NCBI GenBank assembly: GCA_029891385.1
Contig: CM057229.1
Location: 5,085,001-5,149,000, forward strand
DNA: 64,000 nt
Direction: 5' to 3'
Source: Erythroxylum novogranatense
Taxonomy: Eukaryota > Streptophyta > Magnoliopsida > Malpighiales > Erythroxylaceae
How positions within the stretch are numbered: position 1 is the stretch's first letter; the number at the start of each line of letters is the position of its first letter. The position numbers were made by a program, and so were the translations under genes. Below are positions 11,625 to 25,200 of this stretch, one piece after another. The notes under the pieces are model-generated. The model was not told the DNA's origin. It did no database searches and saw only the letters and a list, made by a program, of their open reading frames with translations.

Positions 11625-13815
11625 TGTTGGGCCCCGAAAATTTTTTTATTTATCTGAATTAATTATTTATTTATTGATTTATGGATTTATTCGTTAATTA
11701 TTTTATTTTGCCTTAATTGATTTAATTATGTGTTTATATAAATATTTTTATGTTGGGCTTGGGATTTGAAGTTAGAAATTAATTGAAGGCTTGGATTTAA
11801 TATTAGAAAGTATGGGCTTTAGGAATGAATGAATAAGAGGAGGAGGATTAGAAATTAATGGGTGAGGTGTAGTGGGCTTGAGAGGAGGAGAAGAGCCCAA
11901 AGGAACTTAAGTGAGAAGCCAAAATTACATAGTTTTGGTGTAGGATGAGTTAAATGAATTAAAGAAGATGGAAAGGAGAGGAGAGTATCGAAAATTCTAG
12001 AAGAGAAGAGAGAAAAACGTGAGCTAGAGGAGAAAGGAAGAGTGGTCGGCCAAGGAAGAAAGGAAGAGAGAAAAATCGTGGGAGGCTTGTGGAGAAGAAG
12101 AAAGAAGGAGAAAAGGAAGAGAAATCAAGTGAGAAAGGTAAGCTTTCATCTTTCTTAAGTTAGGTTCAAGAATGGTGTAAGATGGAGGTTAGGGTTGAGT
12201 AGAGGTTGACGAAAGATAGGAAAGAAAAGTGGGATTAAGTAGATTTTGTGATTTCTAAGCTAGGGTTTGATTATTCTAGCTTAAATGAGCCATGGGTAGG
12301 TTAGGTTAAGGTTAATGTTAGTTTTCCTTTAATTTCTGAATATTATGACCTTTCCTATGAATTTAGAAATTGATTGGAGATGTGTCTTGTTTGAAGGAAC
12401 TCAAGAAAACCCTACTCAAGACAAAGAGGAAGGGCAATCTTGACTTCGGATTCCGACGATAGGTGGGTAACATTTTTATAGTTGTTGTGTAATGGGCAAA
12501 TGCCCAATGTGTGCTATCTTTGATAATTATGTGCATACTGACATGTATTTTCCTTGGATTTGAAAGTAAAGTGTGAAAATATGATGATTAGAAAGAATGA
12601 AAGAAGCATAGAATGCTAGTCTTGTTCTTGAATATGTGATCATAAATTGGTTATGATTGGGCGAGAGAGAACCTACTTCGATAAGTCACGTGCACGTTGA
12701 CCCCCTTGCCTTCTCCCAGCAGCCCACTTGTGGCCCACGAGATCCGAAAATAGATTCGTTGTGTTTACGATAAACTTTAGTTTATTCGTTGTGTTTATGG
12801 AACTCTCGAGCCTATTGTGTGCATTCTAGTCTTTAATTATGTTTATGATGCATAATATGTGTTTGATTGATATAAATTCTCATGTTATGCCTTAGGTGAT
12901 GATTGTGGGTTATTTGAGCTTTATATGATAAATTGTTGTTGTTTTGGATTGTTAATGATGTGTTGTGTGGCTCATTCTTGCTGATGGCTATAAACATGTT
13001 AGCCATCGAGCCGTGTTAGCTCACCCCATTCTCCTCCTCGGTGCAAATTCAAGTTGAACTCGGAACCTTGCAAGGCATCGGACAAAACTTCAAGAACTCT
13101 AGAAACTTTTGTATTAAGTTAGTAACTAGCTTTTGAATAGCTTTGTAAGCATATTGATCATTGAACATCTCATCTTTTGTATTTTGTACTTGATCTTGAT
13201 GAATATGCCAATTTGTAATCAAAGCTATGCATGAATCTTTGTTATGATTTGGATTGTGAATGAGAGCTCTAGTACTCTCCATATTGTGAAAATGTTGATT
13301 TCGATCTGTATGGCCTTGAAATAGTATGTGTATGAGTATTTTTATTTTTGAGTTGTTGCTGGGTTTTTAACTTTGGGAGAGCTCGCTGGAAAAATTGCTA
13401 TGAGTTATGTGCTGTTGAAGGTCTGAAATTTATGGGTTGATATAGGTCGTATGGGATCTTTTAGATTCATGGAGAGTGGTAGGCGAGCTGTAGGACTCTC
13501 CCAGGATGATTTATGAGCCATTTATGATGAGTTAAATTGGTAGGTATGAGTCGTTGGATTTAAATGCAGGTGCTTTCCAAGTGACAGATTGTCAGGCAAA
13601 GCTTTGAGTCCACTTTTGACCTTCATATAGTTGGAATATAGGTTGGTGGTCTTCATGAAAGTTGTAGATAATTCTTTTACCTTTCTATAGACACTAAGTT
13701 TGTTAAATTTAGAGTTCTGGGTCAAAAGTTATGGAGGTTGCAATTTCTGGTGCTGTTAGGGAGAGCTAGTCGATCGGCCTTTGAGTAAAATTTGGATTCC
13801 CTTAGTGGCCGAACT

Positions 13816-16800
13816 TGTAGCACCCCCTTACCATAGGAGATGTACCGGAACGCCCGTAGGTCATTTCGATACACACCCTACGATAAGGGTGCGCTACGAA
13901 CAAACTACCAACTCCACATGGCATCAATGTATTATAAAGCAGTAGTATGGAATTCACTAATTTTTTTTTTTTTACATAACTTTCTCATTTCATATCCTCA
14001 AAGCAGTAATTTATACAACTGAAAGTGTCTGTACAAGTCTCCAAAAGAAAATCAAACAGAAAGCTAACTAGGTCATCCCTCCAAAAGTGCCGGTGACCGA
14101 CACATGTGCCATGACTTCTCTTGCCAACTCAATCTACACGGCAGAAAAGTCTATCCGAGCTATGAGTCAACTGTCTCGGTCTGAAAAATAATTTGTAATT
14201 TTGGGTGAGTTTATGAACTCGGTGAGGAACCATCATCGATGGTTCACCCAATTCATGCATATACACGAGTCACATAATTATTTCACCAAATCACATTCAA
14301 TAATACCACGTAATTATCATATCACCAATGGAACCAATTTGAATGCATATGAAATGTATATGAGACGCTTTTCCAGATTTATTACATTGTTTGATTGAGC
14401 GCTCAAATCGTCCCCATTAGGCGATACTCGGTGAGCCATAGGCTCAGATCCTTGTGGGCTCGAGGCCCAATCACGTTGAGCTATAAGCTCGTTATCGCTC
14501 CGTCACAATCGCCAATTATCGATCACGCCACATGCATGAAATGCGATGTCCAATTTATCCAAATCAATAGCATATCAGATCCAAATTCATATAAGACCAA
14601 TCCCATGAAATTCATACATAACACTTCTATATCATAGTTCAGATATTTGCATACACCTATGGTCCAAATCAAGCAAATCAAACACATATAAATCCTCCAT
14701 TATCCCCCATACGGCATAGTTGCAAAATAGTAAACACATAAAGGTCGAGGAACCAACTAGGCTACTCACCTAATAACTTCCGCTAATGCCGGAAGTCTCC
14801 ATAACGTCCGTGGAACGGCGGTCCAACCGAGCCTCTATAGCAATTGAAATAAATTCACATTACCAATCAGATAATTAAAACGATCAAATAATGCACATGG
14901 AATCCTTAAACGTGTATAATGCATGTTCATGGCATTCCGGCCCTAATCTAAATTTTCTCACCACAAAATCCGCCTAAAAATTAGAAAACTATAGGCGACG
15001 ACGCATGCAATTCGGACCTCTATAGGTCCCCAATTAAACAAAGCAGTTGATTACCGAACAATTATTGGGGCCACGCCAATTTCCGTCAAAAATTCCCAAA
15101 TTCTCACCAAATGAAATTAAATATTCTACTTAATCCGATGCCTCAAGAATCAGGTCAATCGGACGTCGGACGGAAAAGAAATTGACAAAGAACAATTGTA
15201 CTTTTAATAACAAATAATAATTAAAATAAAATAATTATATATATATATATCGAACGCAGGCGCCCGCCTCATGGGCGAGACGTCGTCATCGAGGCGTAAA
15301 TCGCCTCACTGTCATGAGGCGAGGCGTCGCCTCGCGACCAGCCTCTCAATCTCGAGGCGAGGCAAAACGTCGCTCATGAGGCGGCGAGTTTCACCACCGC
15401 CGCCTTTTTTTTTCCAGATTTCAATCTTAATTTCCAATTACTCTAACTTTTAGCACACAAATCAGAAAATACACACTATACCTCATTGGAAAGCTTATGA
15501 AAAGCTCTACAACTCTCAAGAAGACCATAAAATCAATTCAACCTCTAAGGGTGTCAAAATCCCATCCAAGATACTGCTTACTCAAAACTCATAGATATAG
15601 GACAGTAACTCACAAATGCGAGGACTCACTGATTAATCAGCTAAAATTACCACATAAATATGCTCAATCAGTTCACAATGTCCTCTACAACTTTCATGAA
15701 CAACCCAAAATCAGATTCCATTGCTAAACAAGTCAATTAATTCACTCAATGTTACTGTTCCTGAAACTATGCAATTTGAGCAGTAACTTTATAACTAACA
15801 TAACTCCCTGTAGACAAGTCATTAAAATCAGAGCTTTATATCCCTGAAAAGATAAAATCCCAAACTTCAATTCTTCCTGAAATAACCAAACTCCAATTCA
15901 GCCTCTAACATTTTCAAATCTGTCATGCAAGTTTCTGACCTAAACAACACTTAACATCACAAAGTAGGTCCAGATTTTGAAATTCCATATTTCCCACATC
16001 TGACCTCCAAAATTAGAAGCCATATACCATGTTCAAGATCAGTCTGATATCTAAAACTCTTCAGTACAATGAAAACCCCAAATCAAATCACAAAAATTCC
16101 TAAAATTCCTCCAAACCCAAAAGTGCACTAAATGTGCCAATCCAGCTAGGTTTCAGCCAATGCATGAAAACAGTCATCAGTAATCAGGTCCTATCTCCTA
16201 ACATAAAACTCGAAAAATAGCAAGATCAGTGGCAATGGAAAGCTAATTCAATAGGCTACAACTTTCATGAAGACCATTTTCCCTAATTCCATACCAATTA
16301 ATTTAGAAAATCAGAAAATTCATTAAACACATTTGCGGATACTGTTCACAGCCAACAAAACAGAAACTTTCCATGCCAATTTTCGACCTTCTCACATTAT
16401 AATTTAATAACACCTATTTCACACTAAAATGAAGCCAACATCCCAAAGTTTACTTGGGCACAAACCTCACCTCATTTGCATTTCTACACAATTAATTATG
16501 ATCAAAACAGTACCATAGGTTCAAAACTCAATTTCCAGCATTCAACATTAATCTAACTCCTTTCACTTCTAACATCTATAACACTTCACTAAGCCTCAAA
16601 TTTTACCTCTAATTCATCCACAAGCTCATTTCAACATACACTTCTAGAATTATACATAATTGGCAGCAACCACACAATTCATCTTCCTAAAGGTTTTCCA
16701 TTCATCTAAGCTAACAAACTCAATCCAAATTCAAGGAAAACTATAATCATTTATTCATCATTCATTCATCCATACACAAGCACATAATTACACCCATTAA

Positions 16801-17714
16801 AACCTACCCCCTATGATGATCAAGTTCATATATATATAGTCTCCATGCATGCTTCTACCTACCAAAAGCATGTAAACAACTATATTTCTTACCTTAGACA
16901 AGTTCAAGCTTTAGATATTCCTTACTTCTTCAAGTTCACTCACACCTCTCAACCTTTACCAAAACCTATGGCTATCACCACAACCATGCATATCATCATC
17001 TTCTCAAGGTTTAAGCTTGGTCTAGTAAGTGAAAGGAGAAGGAGCAAGCAACTAAAAGGAAACTTTGTATAGGAGAAGGAGAAGACAACCTAATAAGCAA
17101 GAACAATGGGGAACAATGGCCTTCCAAGTGGAGTGTTTTGATGAATGGAGAACAATAGCCTTCCAAGTGAAGTTTTAACTTTAACAAGGAGAAAAGTCGA
17201 TGGTGAAAGCATAATATAAGACAAAACTAATTAATAACATAGGACACTTGGCTTTAACATGGAAAGAGACAAAAAGAATAAGTTAATCCTATGTAATTAT
17301 ACTTAATCCCAATTAATCTCTAATCATGGCACTAAAATAATTTCCTAATATTATTTATCCACTAATCTCATGCCATTAGGCAATCCTGTTCAGACAAAAA
17401 ACTGGTCAATTAGGTTAAAATTTTCCTATCCGAACGAACCCAAAAATTCCGTAAAATTCTCATAAATCCTTAAAATGGAAAACGATTTATGGCGACTCGA
17501 ATAATTTTTCAAACACAATTACCCCATAAATTACACAAAGAATTCCATTTGAAACCTAAGTTTAAAATGTCATGAACGATGTATACTATGTGCATATGCA
17601 ACCAATCGTTAATCATGGAGGCTATATGTCAGATGTTCATACCGAGATTCAATTCAATACGCCTAACCCATTCCAAATTACCAAAATACCCTTCCTATCG
17701 AGATGGATGTTACA
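13816..17714 (-). repeat. Tekay element A: 3' LTR (left copy)
   Basis: This 3.9-kb LTR pairs with 22231-26165. The central part, about 15405-17060, is essentially identical between copies, while the two ends differ at many small sites. It contains the conserved block at 15134-15176, a GC-rich palindromic module (15250-15405, core CGCCTCATGAGGCG with variants), and CTACAACTTTCATGA repeats in reverse orientation. Short ORFs here, such as 15497-15727, have exact copies in the other LTR and are not genes. Confidence 0.92.
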
Positions 17715-17727
17715 ATTCTCCTCCTAA
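17715..17727 (-). other. Tekay element A polypurine tract
   Basis: On the minus strand the sequence next to the LTR reads TTAGGAGGAGAAT, a purine-rich run at the position where plus-strand DNA synthesis is primed. It confirms that the left LTR is the 3' LTR. Confidence 0.75.
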
Positions 17728-18330
17728 TAAAAATTTCGTCCTCAAATTCTTACCGTTGATCGAAAAGATGAGGATATCGCTCCTCATATGCTCCTCGGTC
17801 TCCCTGTAGCCTCCTCAATGAGTGGTTCCTCCAAAGAACCTTCACCGGTGGAATACTCTTATTTCTCAACCGCTTAATCTGTGGACCCGACAATCTGAAT
17901 CGGCCTCTACATAACTCTGGACACTCGACACCTCAATCTCCCGGCCGGAATCACATGAGTCGGATCGACCGATATCTGCGGAGCATACTCACGGAAGACG
18001 CCATGCAACCGGGACATCTCACTCTAAGAAAGCTAACCGACAGCCAAAGGTCCCATCCTCTCAAGGATCTCATATGGACCAATGTACCTAGGGCTCAACT
18101 TGCCCTTCTTGCCAAATCTCAAGACACCTCGCCACAAGTGACACCAGAAAAACTCGTCGCCACATCATACCCATGTCCCTCCTATGCCGATCCACATAGC
18201 TCTTCCGCTTATCCCGAGCCGCCTTGATGCGATTCAATCGCCTTCACCTTATCAACAAAGATCCCGAATCACTCAGACCCTCAATCATCCTCACCCCTTC
18301 CTCATCCCAATACAGAGGCGATCTACACGG
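17728..18330 (-). pseudogene. Tekay element A: integrase C-terminus and chromodomain remnant
   Basis: Reading the minus strand near 17750-17870, the sequence retains the end of a Tekay chromodomain: a VLWRN-like segment, then a TEEHMR segment, with a RYPHLF-like ending spoiled by indels. The upstream portion (about 17900-18130) matches the element B segment that encodes KGKLSPRYIGPYEI and the LHNVFHVSMLRR region. A chromodomain at the end of integrase is the hallmark of chromoviruses and is thought to steer integration to marked chromatin. No continuous frame remains. Confidence 0.7.
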
Positions 18331-19060
18331 CCGCCCATAAAGTGCCTCATATGGTGCCATCCCGATGCTATGTGAAAATGGTTATTGTATGCAAACTCAA
18401 TCGGCTAGATATCGATCCCATGCTCCTCGAACTCCAATACACATGCCCAAGCATATCCTCAACAGCCTTAATAGTCCTCTCACTCGCCCATCTGTTCGAG
18501 GATGAAAAGTCAGATCAAGTTCACTTAGTCCCCATAGCAGCATCGCAAACTCGCCAGAACTCAAGTAAATCTGGGATCCCCATGACACTATCGACATCGG
18601 GACCCCATGCAGCCTCACTATCTCACCACATACTTCGGGCCAACTGATCCATGGTATTAGTCTCCTCATCGGCAAGAAATGGGCCGATTAGTCAACCGTC
18701 CACTATGACCCAGATAGCATCATGTCGCCTCGGCCCTAGGCAAACCCATAATGAAATCCATAGTAATTGCTCCCATTTCCACTCTGGAATGGGCAACGAA
18801 TGAAGCTTCCCATCGAGCCCGGTGCTCACTTAACTCGCCGACACGCCAAACATCCGGATACAAACTCCGCCACCGCTTCTTCATGCCAGCCACCGTAAAT
18901 GTTGCTTGTGGTGTTATACATCTTGGTAGTACCAGATGCATAGCATAAGTGGCCATATGAGCCTCCTCCAATATCTCTCGCCTCAGATCATCCACATCGT
19001 GCACAGAGCCTCGTCCCATCCATAAAGTCTCATCTCTCACATCAAACTCAGATCTCAATC
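18331..19060 (-). pseudogene. Tekay element A: integrase core remnant
   Basis: Minus-strand fragments include [19 protein letters not shown] (zinc-finger histidines, 18720-19058), MDFIMGLP (start of the catalytic core) and EIVRLHGVP with FHPRTDG (18397-18675). All are recognisable Ty3/gypsy integrase motifs. The region between EIVRLHGVP and FHPRTDG is scrambled relative to element B (expected SDRDPRF), so the catalytic site is damaged. The pieces fall in different frames separated by small indels. Confidence 0.75.
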
Positions 19061-20510
19061 GCCTTCACTTTCAATCGGCCTCACCATAACAGATCCTTAT
19101 CTCGAACCCTCCCGATCCCGCCCAAGAGCATCGGTCTCGCCTCAGTAGCCAATAATACTCCATCCCGCTCCAGATTCATCTCGCACATTCAAAGCCCTCA
19201 ATCGAATCAAATTAGGCAACCTCACCGCTCAACTGAGTTTGCAGATTAGAATGTGACTTTCTACTCGAGCATCACCACTACATTGGCTTTCCCGGTGATA
19301 CTCGATGGTGCAATCATAATCCTTCAAGAACTCCAACCATCTCCTCTCGTCTCAAATTTAACTCTCTCGCTCAACAGTACCTCAAACTCTTATGGTCCGT
19401 GAAGATCTGAAAGGTCTCACCATATGTAATGCCTCCAAATCTTCAGCAAAACACAACCGCAGCTAATTCCAAATCATGAACAGATAGTTTACCTCATGAG
19501 ACCTCAACTGCCTCGAGGCATAGGCAATGACTCTACCATGCATCGTAACACACCCCAATCCTCGATGTGATGCATCGCTATACACCTCAAATCCTCCAGC
19601 CCCAGATGGAATAGCCAACACCGGCAAGAGTCAACCGATGTTTTAGCTCCTCAAACTCTTCCGCACTCCTCGGTCCATCCGAATGGCACATTCTTCCTCG
19701 AAGTTTTGTCGAGGGCCGAGATCAATGAGAACCCTCGACAAATCTCCGTAATAACCACCAATCCGAGGAAACTCCGAATCTCGTGCACATTCCTAGGAGC
19801 CTCCCACCTCAAGACCGCCTCAACCTTACTAGGATCCACCAATACCCTCTCCAATACTATATGCCCCAAAATATCATCGATCCACCAAAATTCACACTTA
19901 TCAATTTGGCATATAACTGCTCTCCTTCATCGTCTGTAATACAATCCTCAAATGCTCACTATGCTCCCTGTCTGCTTCTCGAATATACTAAAATGTCATC
20001 AATAAAACTATAACAAACCGATCCAGTAGGCTGAAATACCTTATTCATCAAGGCCATAAAAGTCGCCGGCATTTGTCAACCCAAACGGCATCACTAGAAA
20101 CTCGAAATGCCCATACCGCTCCCTCAATGCACTCTTAGCACATCGGCCTCGCAATCTTCAATCGATAATAACCAGATCGCAGATCTAACTTGGTGAACAC
20201 CGAGCTCCCTGGAATCGATCAAACAAGTCATCAATCCTAGGCAAGGTACTTATTCTTTACACCACCCGATTCACCGCTTATAATCGATGCACGACCTCAA
20301 AGTCCCATCCTTTTCTTTACAAACAAAACGGAGCTCCCATGGTGAGACACTAGGTCTAATAAATCCTTCTCCAAAGAACTCCTCTGAATGAACCTTCAAC
20401 TCCCTCGCCCACAAAGCCATCCTATATGGAGGTATAGATATAGAGCGGTACTGAACGAGGTCAATAGTAAACTCGCCTCCGATCCGCGGCAAACCCAGAG
20501 CTCATCAGAA
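19061..20510 (-). pseudogene. Tekay element A: reverse transcriptase and RNase H remnant
   Basis: Minus-strand pieces include SISIPPYRMA (start of RT, about 20400-20450), a CIDYKR-type segment (about 20275), the polymerase motif FIDDILVY (about 19980-20010), and [20 protein letters not shown] with IRSFLGL (19651-19869, RT connection). RNase H is present at about 19270-19600 only as nucleotide similarity to element B. Every domain is in the normal order, but frames change repeatedly, so no enzyme could be made. Confidence 0.8.
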
Positions 20511-20599
20511 ACACATCCGAAATTCCCTAACCACGGAATATCCTCAAGCCTCACCAACTCGTGTCAACCACATGAGCCGATATGCCTCATGCCTCCTCA

Positions 20600-21010
20600 G
20601 ATCAATCTCGTGGCACTAAGGAAAGAGATCATCCGGCCGGCACCGCTCGCTAACTCCTCCAACATCGCCTAGTCGACTCAGAGACTCCAACACAACCTCC
20701 TTGGTATAGGTCCATAATAGCCCTATGGGCACAACCACCCATCCCGTAATCACATCGATCTCTCAGAGGTAATACTATAAGGTTCACCTCAACACCGCTG
20801 ATCAATCCGATCAAGCATCCCTCGCACCTCTCCCAACGCAAGAGTAGTACCTAGAGGTGTACTCACCTCTAGCCCATACAAGAGCCTTTCCTATTCCCAT
20901 GCAACCTAGATGCCATATGAGGTGCAATAAAGAATGCGTGGATCCAGGATCCAAGAATGCAAACGCCTCAATATCGTAAATAAGTAACATACCACCACAA
21001 CATCGGGGAA
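20600..21010 (-). pseudogene. Tekay element A: aspartic protease remnant
   Basis: The minus strand at about 20918-20975 reads AFLDPGSTHS, the Ty3/gypsy protease active-site region, in which the D and G of the motif survive. Downstream (20650-20841) are LIVLPLRDRCDYGMGGC and related residues, corresponding to the ILGMDWL segment of element B but distorted by indels. The neighbouring frames do not connect. Confidence 0.75.
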
Positions 21011-21049
21011 TCCCGGCCTCGCCTCGTCATGGCGTAGACTGCTCAGGAT

Positions 21050-22170
21050 CGTGGTCGGCCGCCCCACCCTCGGTCCTCACAAAGGATCCTCTACTCTACC
21101 ACGGCCTCTACTCGGCCTCTCTCGCACCGATCCACGTCCGGATCCACCCACTCTACTCTGCATGCAGGTGGTGCTACTCCACTGGCCACTACCAAACAGA
21201 CCGAGCTCCAATGTGGTCGGGCAATCCCGAACTGATGATCCATGGAGCCGATTTAAGGCAAGCTCCAAATAATCGCCAAGACTCTCCAAATGTCTCTTCT
21301 CACAAAGCTCACGTAATGGGGCATCCGCCCAAAACCTCTGCCACTACCATCGCCATCGCCACCAGACAAATCTACCTCTCGCCTAAAACAGCATATTCGA
21401 CCCTCCCAAGATCTAAAGGTCCTGCCGCATACCGCTAAAACTCCTACCAGAGCTACCCCGATCGTCACTAACTCTCTTTCCTCCGACCCCGACCCATCTC
21501 TCGATCGTCTCGTCTCACAATCTGCTTCTACTCACAAAGAAGCACTCAACTCTATAAAAGAGCCCATATCGAACGAGCCATCCGGCGGATCTCCAAATTC
21601 AACCCCATCTCAAACCTCCGCACCTATCTCGTCTCAAGAGAAACCACAGAGTCAGACACCCCATCAACTCATTAAACCTCACCTCGCACTCGCCATCGTC
21701 ATCCTACCCTGCCTCGGCCCAAGAATTCTGATCTTCATTTCCAGATACACCTGGGCATATAGTTATCTCTGAAAGCCCTCGTAAAATCGCCTTGGTCGTC
21801 AAGAAGCAAGGCCCGTGGTACCGCCCGAACAGCCTTCCACCATGTATAAGCCGGGCCCGCAGAAGAGATATCGCATAATCGAACCTCTCATCAGTTCGCA
21901 TCCATCCGGTCGAGAACTCTCTCGGTCCTCTCCACCAACTCTCACCTCACGGGTCTCAGATCGCCATGAAGTCGATGACCCTCGCCACGCAAAGAAATCA
22001 TATCTTCTCTCCGCCTCACGGGACTCTAGGAGGTAACTCCTCGATCGAGGCACCGAGGACTCTCTCGCTAGCTCCAACAGATCCTCGTCACCGTTGATCT
22101 ATCCGATCACCAAATACGGATGACCTATAACAAACAAGAACTCGATCGCTTTATACGTTTCTCACAATAA
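21050..22170 (-). pseudogene. Tekay element A: gag remnant
   Basis: Between the primer site and the protease, the minus strand keeps pieces of chromovirus gag: DERFDYAISLL (21704-21901), matching KRFDYAISLL of element B, and a glycine/arginine-rich stretch (21077-21289, GGSGRGSVRERPSRGRGR) just before the protease. Gag would form the virus-like particle. The reading frame is broken several times. Confidence 0.7.
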
Positions 22171-22209
22171 TTCAAGCCTAATTATATACTAGTCCCAACA
22201 GATGCCAAA

Positions 22210-22225
22210 CCATGCTCTGATACCA
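22210..22225 (-). other. Tekay element A primer binding site (tRNA-Met)
   Basis: The minus strand reads TGGTATCAGAGCATGG, complementary to initiator tRNA-Met, five bases inside the right LTR. It marks the right LTR as the 5' LTR. The element B copy at 44286-44301 is identical. Confidence 0.95.
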
Positions 22226-22230
22226 CCTAA

Positions 22231-25200
22231 TGTAGCACCCCCTTACCATAGGAGATGTACCGGAACGCCCGTAGGTCATTTCGATACACACCCTACGATA
22301 AGGGTGCGCTACGAACAAACTACCAACTCCACATGGCATCAATGTATTATAAAGCAGTAGTATGGAATTCACTAATTTTTTTTTTTGACATAACTTTCTC
22401 ATTTCATATCCTCAAAGCAGTAATTTATACAACTGAAAGTGTCTGTACAAGTCTCCAAAAGAAAATCAAACAGAAAGCTAACTAGGTCATCCCTCCAAAA
22501 GTGCCACCGACCGACACATGTGCCATGACTTCTCTTGCCAACTCAATCTACACGGCAGAAAAGTCTATCCTGAGCTATGAGTCAACTGTCTCGGTCCGAA
22601 AAATAATTTGCAATTTTGGGTGAGTTTATGAACTCGGTGAGGAACCATCATCGATGGTTCACCCAATTCATGCATATACACAGAGTCACATAATTATTTC
22701 ACCAAATCACATTCAATAATACCACGTAATTATCATATCACCAATGGAACCAATTTGAATGCATATGAAATGTATATGAGACGCTTTTCAGCTTTATTAC
22801 ATTGTTGTGATCGCGCTCAAATCGCCCCATTAAGGCGATACTCGGTGAGCCATAGGCTCAGATATCCTTGTGGGCTCGAGGCCCAATCACGTTGAGCTAT
22901 AAGCTCTGGTCGCCTCGTCACAATCGCCAATTATCGATCACGCCACATGCATGAAATGCGATGTCCAATTTATCCAAATCAATAGCATATCGATCCAAAT
23001 TCATATAAGACCAATCCCATGAAATTCATACATAACACTTCTATATCATAGTTCAGATATTTCGATACCTATGGTCCCAAATCAAGCAAATCAAACACAT
23101 ATAAATCCTCCATTATCCCCATACGGCATAGTTGCAAAATAGTAAACACATAAAGGTTGAGGAACCAACTAGGTTACTCACCTAATAACTTCCGCTTAAT
23201 GCCGGAAGTCTCATAACGTCTGTGGAACAGCGGTCCAACTGAGCCTCTATAGCAATTGAAATAAATTCACATTACCAACTGTATAATTAAAACGATCAAA
23301 TAATGCACATGGAATCCTTAAAACGTGTATAATGCATGTTCATGGCATTCCCGGCCCTAATCTAAATTTTCTCACCACAAAAATCCGTCTAAAAATTAGA
23401 AAACTATAGGCGCCGACGGTGCGCAATTAGGACCTCTATAGGTCCCCAATTAAACAAAAGCAGTTGATTAGAACAATTATTCGGGGCCACGTCAATTTCC
23501 CGTCCAAAAATTCCCAAATTCTCACCAAATGAAATTAAATATTCTACGAATCCGATGCCTCAAGAATCAGGTCAATCGGACGTCGGACGGAAAAGAAATT
23601 GACAAAATAACAATTGTACCTTTTAATAACAAATAATAATTAAAAATAAAATAATTATATATATATATATATCGAACGCTGGGCGCCCGCCTCATGGGCG
23701 AGACGTCGCTCGCGAGGCTTAAATCGCCTCACTTGTCATGAGGCGAGGCGTCGCCTCGCGACCAGCTCTCAATCTCATGAGGCGAGGCAAACGTCGCCTC
23801 ATGAGGCGGCGAAGTTTCCACCGCCGCTCGCCTTTTTTTTTCCAGATTTCAATCTTAATTTCCAATTACTCTAACTTTTAGCACACAAATCAGAAAAATA
23901 CACACTATACCTCATTGGAAAGCTTATGAAAAGCTCTACAACTCTCAAGAAGACCATAAAATCAATTCAACCTCTAAGGGTGTCAAAATCCCATCCAAGA
24001 TACTGCTTACTCAAAACTCATAGATATAGGACAGTAACTCACAAATGCGAGGACTCACTGATTAATCAGCTAAAATTACCACATAAATATGCTCAATCAG
24101 TTCACAATGTCCTCTACAACTTTCATGAACAACCCAAAATCAGATTCCATTGCTAAACAAGTCAATTAATTCACTCAATGTTACTGTTCCTGAAACTATG
24201 CAATTTGAGCAGTAACTTTATAACTAACATAACTCCCTGTAGACAAGTCATTAAAATCAGAGCTTTATATCCCTGAAAGATAAAATCCCAAACTTCAATT
24301 CTTCCTGAAATAACCAAACTCCAATTCAGCCTCTAACATTTTCAAATCTGTCATGCAAGTTTCTGACCTAAACAACACTTAACATCACAAAGTAGGTCCA
24401 GATTTTGAAATTCCATATTTCCCACATCTGACCTCCAAAATTAGAAGCCATATACCATGTTCAAGATCAGTCTGATATATAAAACTCTTCAGTACAATGA
24501 AAACCCCAAATCAAATCACAAAATTCCTAAAATTCCTCCAAACCCAAAAGTGCACTAAATGTGCCAATCCAGCTAGGTTTCAGCCAATGCATGAAAACAG
24601 TCATCAGTAATCAGGTCCTATCTCCTAACATAAAACTCGAAAATAGCAAGATCAGTGGAAATGGAAAGCTAATTCAATAGGCTACAACTTTCATGAAGAC
24701 CATTTTCCTAATTCCATACCAATTAATTTAGAAAATCAGAAAATTCATTAAACACATTTGCGGATACTGTTCACAGCCAACAAAACAGAAACTTTCCATG
24801 CCAATTTTCGACCTTCTCACATTATAATTTAATAACATCTATTTCACACTAAAATGAAGCCAACATCCCAAAGTTTACTTGGGCACAAACCTCACCTCAT
24901 TTGCATTTCTACACAATTAATTATGATCAAAACAGTACCATAGGTTCAAAACTCAATTTCCAGCATTCAACATTAATCTAACTCCTTTCACTTCTAACAT
25001 CTATAACACTTCACTAAGCCTCAAATTTTACCTCTAATTCATCCACAAGCTCATTTCAACATACACTTCTAGAATTATACATAATTGGCAGCAACCACAC
25101 AATTCATCTTCCTAAAGGTTTTCCATTCATCTAAGCTAACAAACTCAATCCAAATTCAAGGAAAACTATAATCATTTATTCATCATTCATTCATCCATAC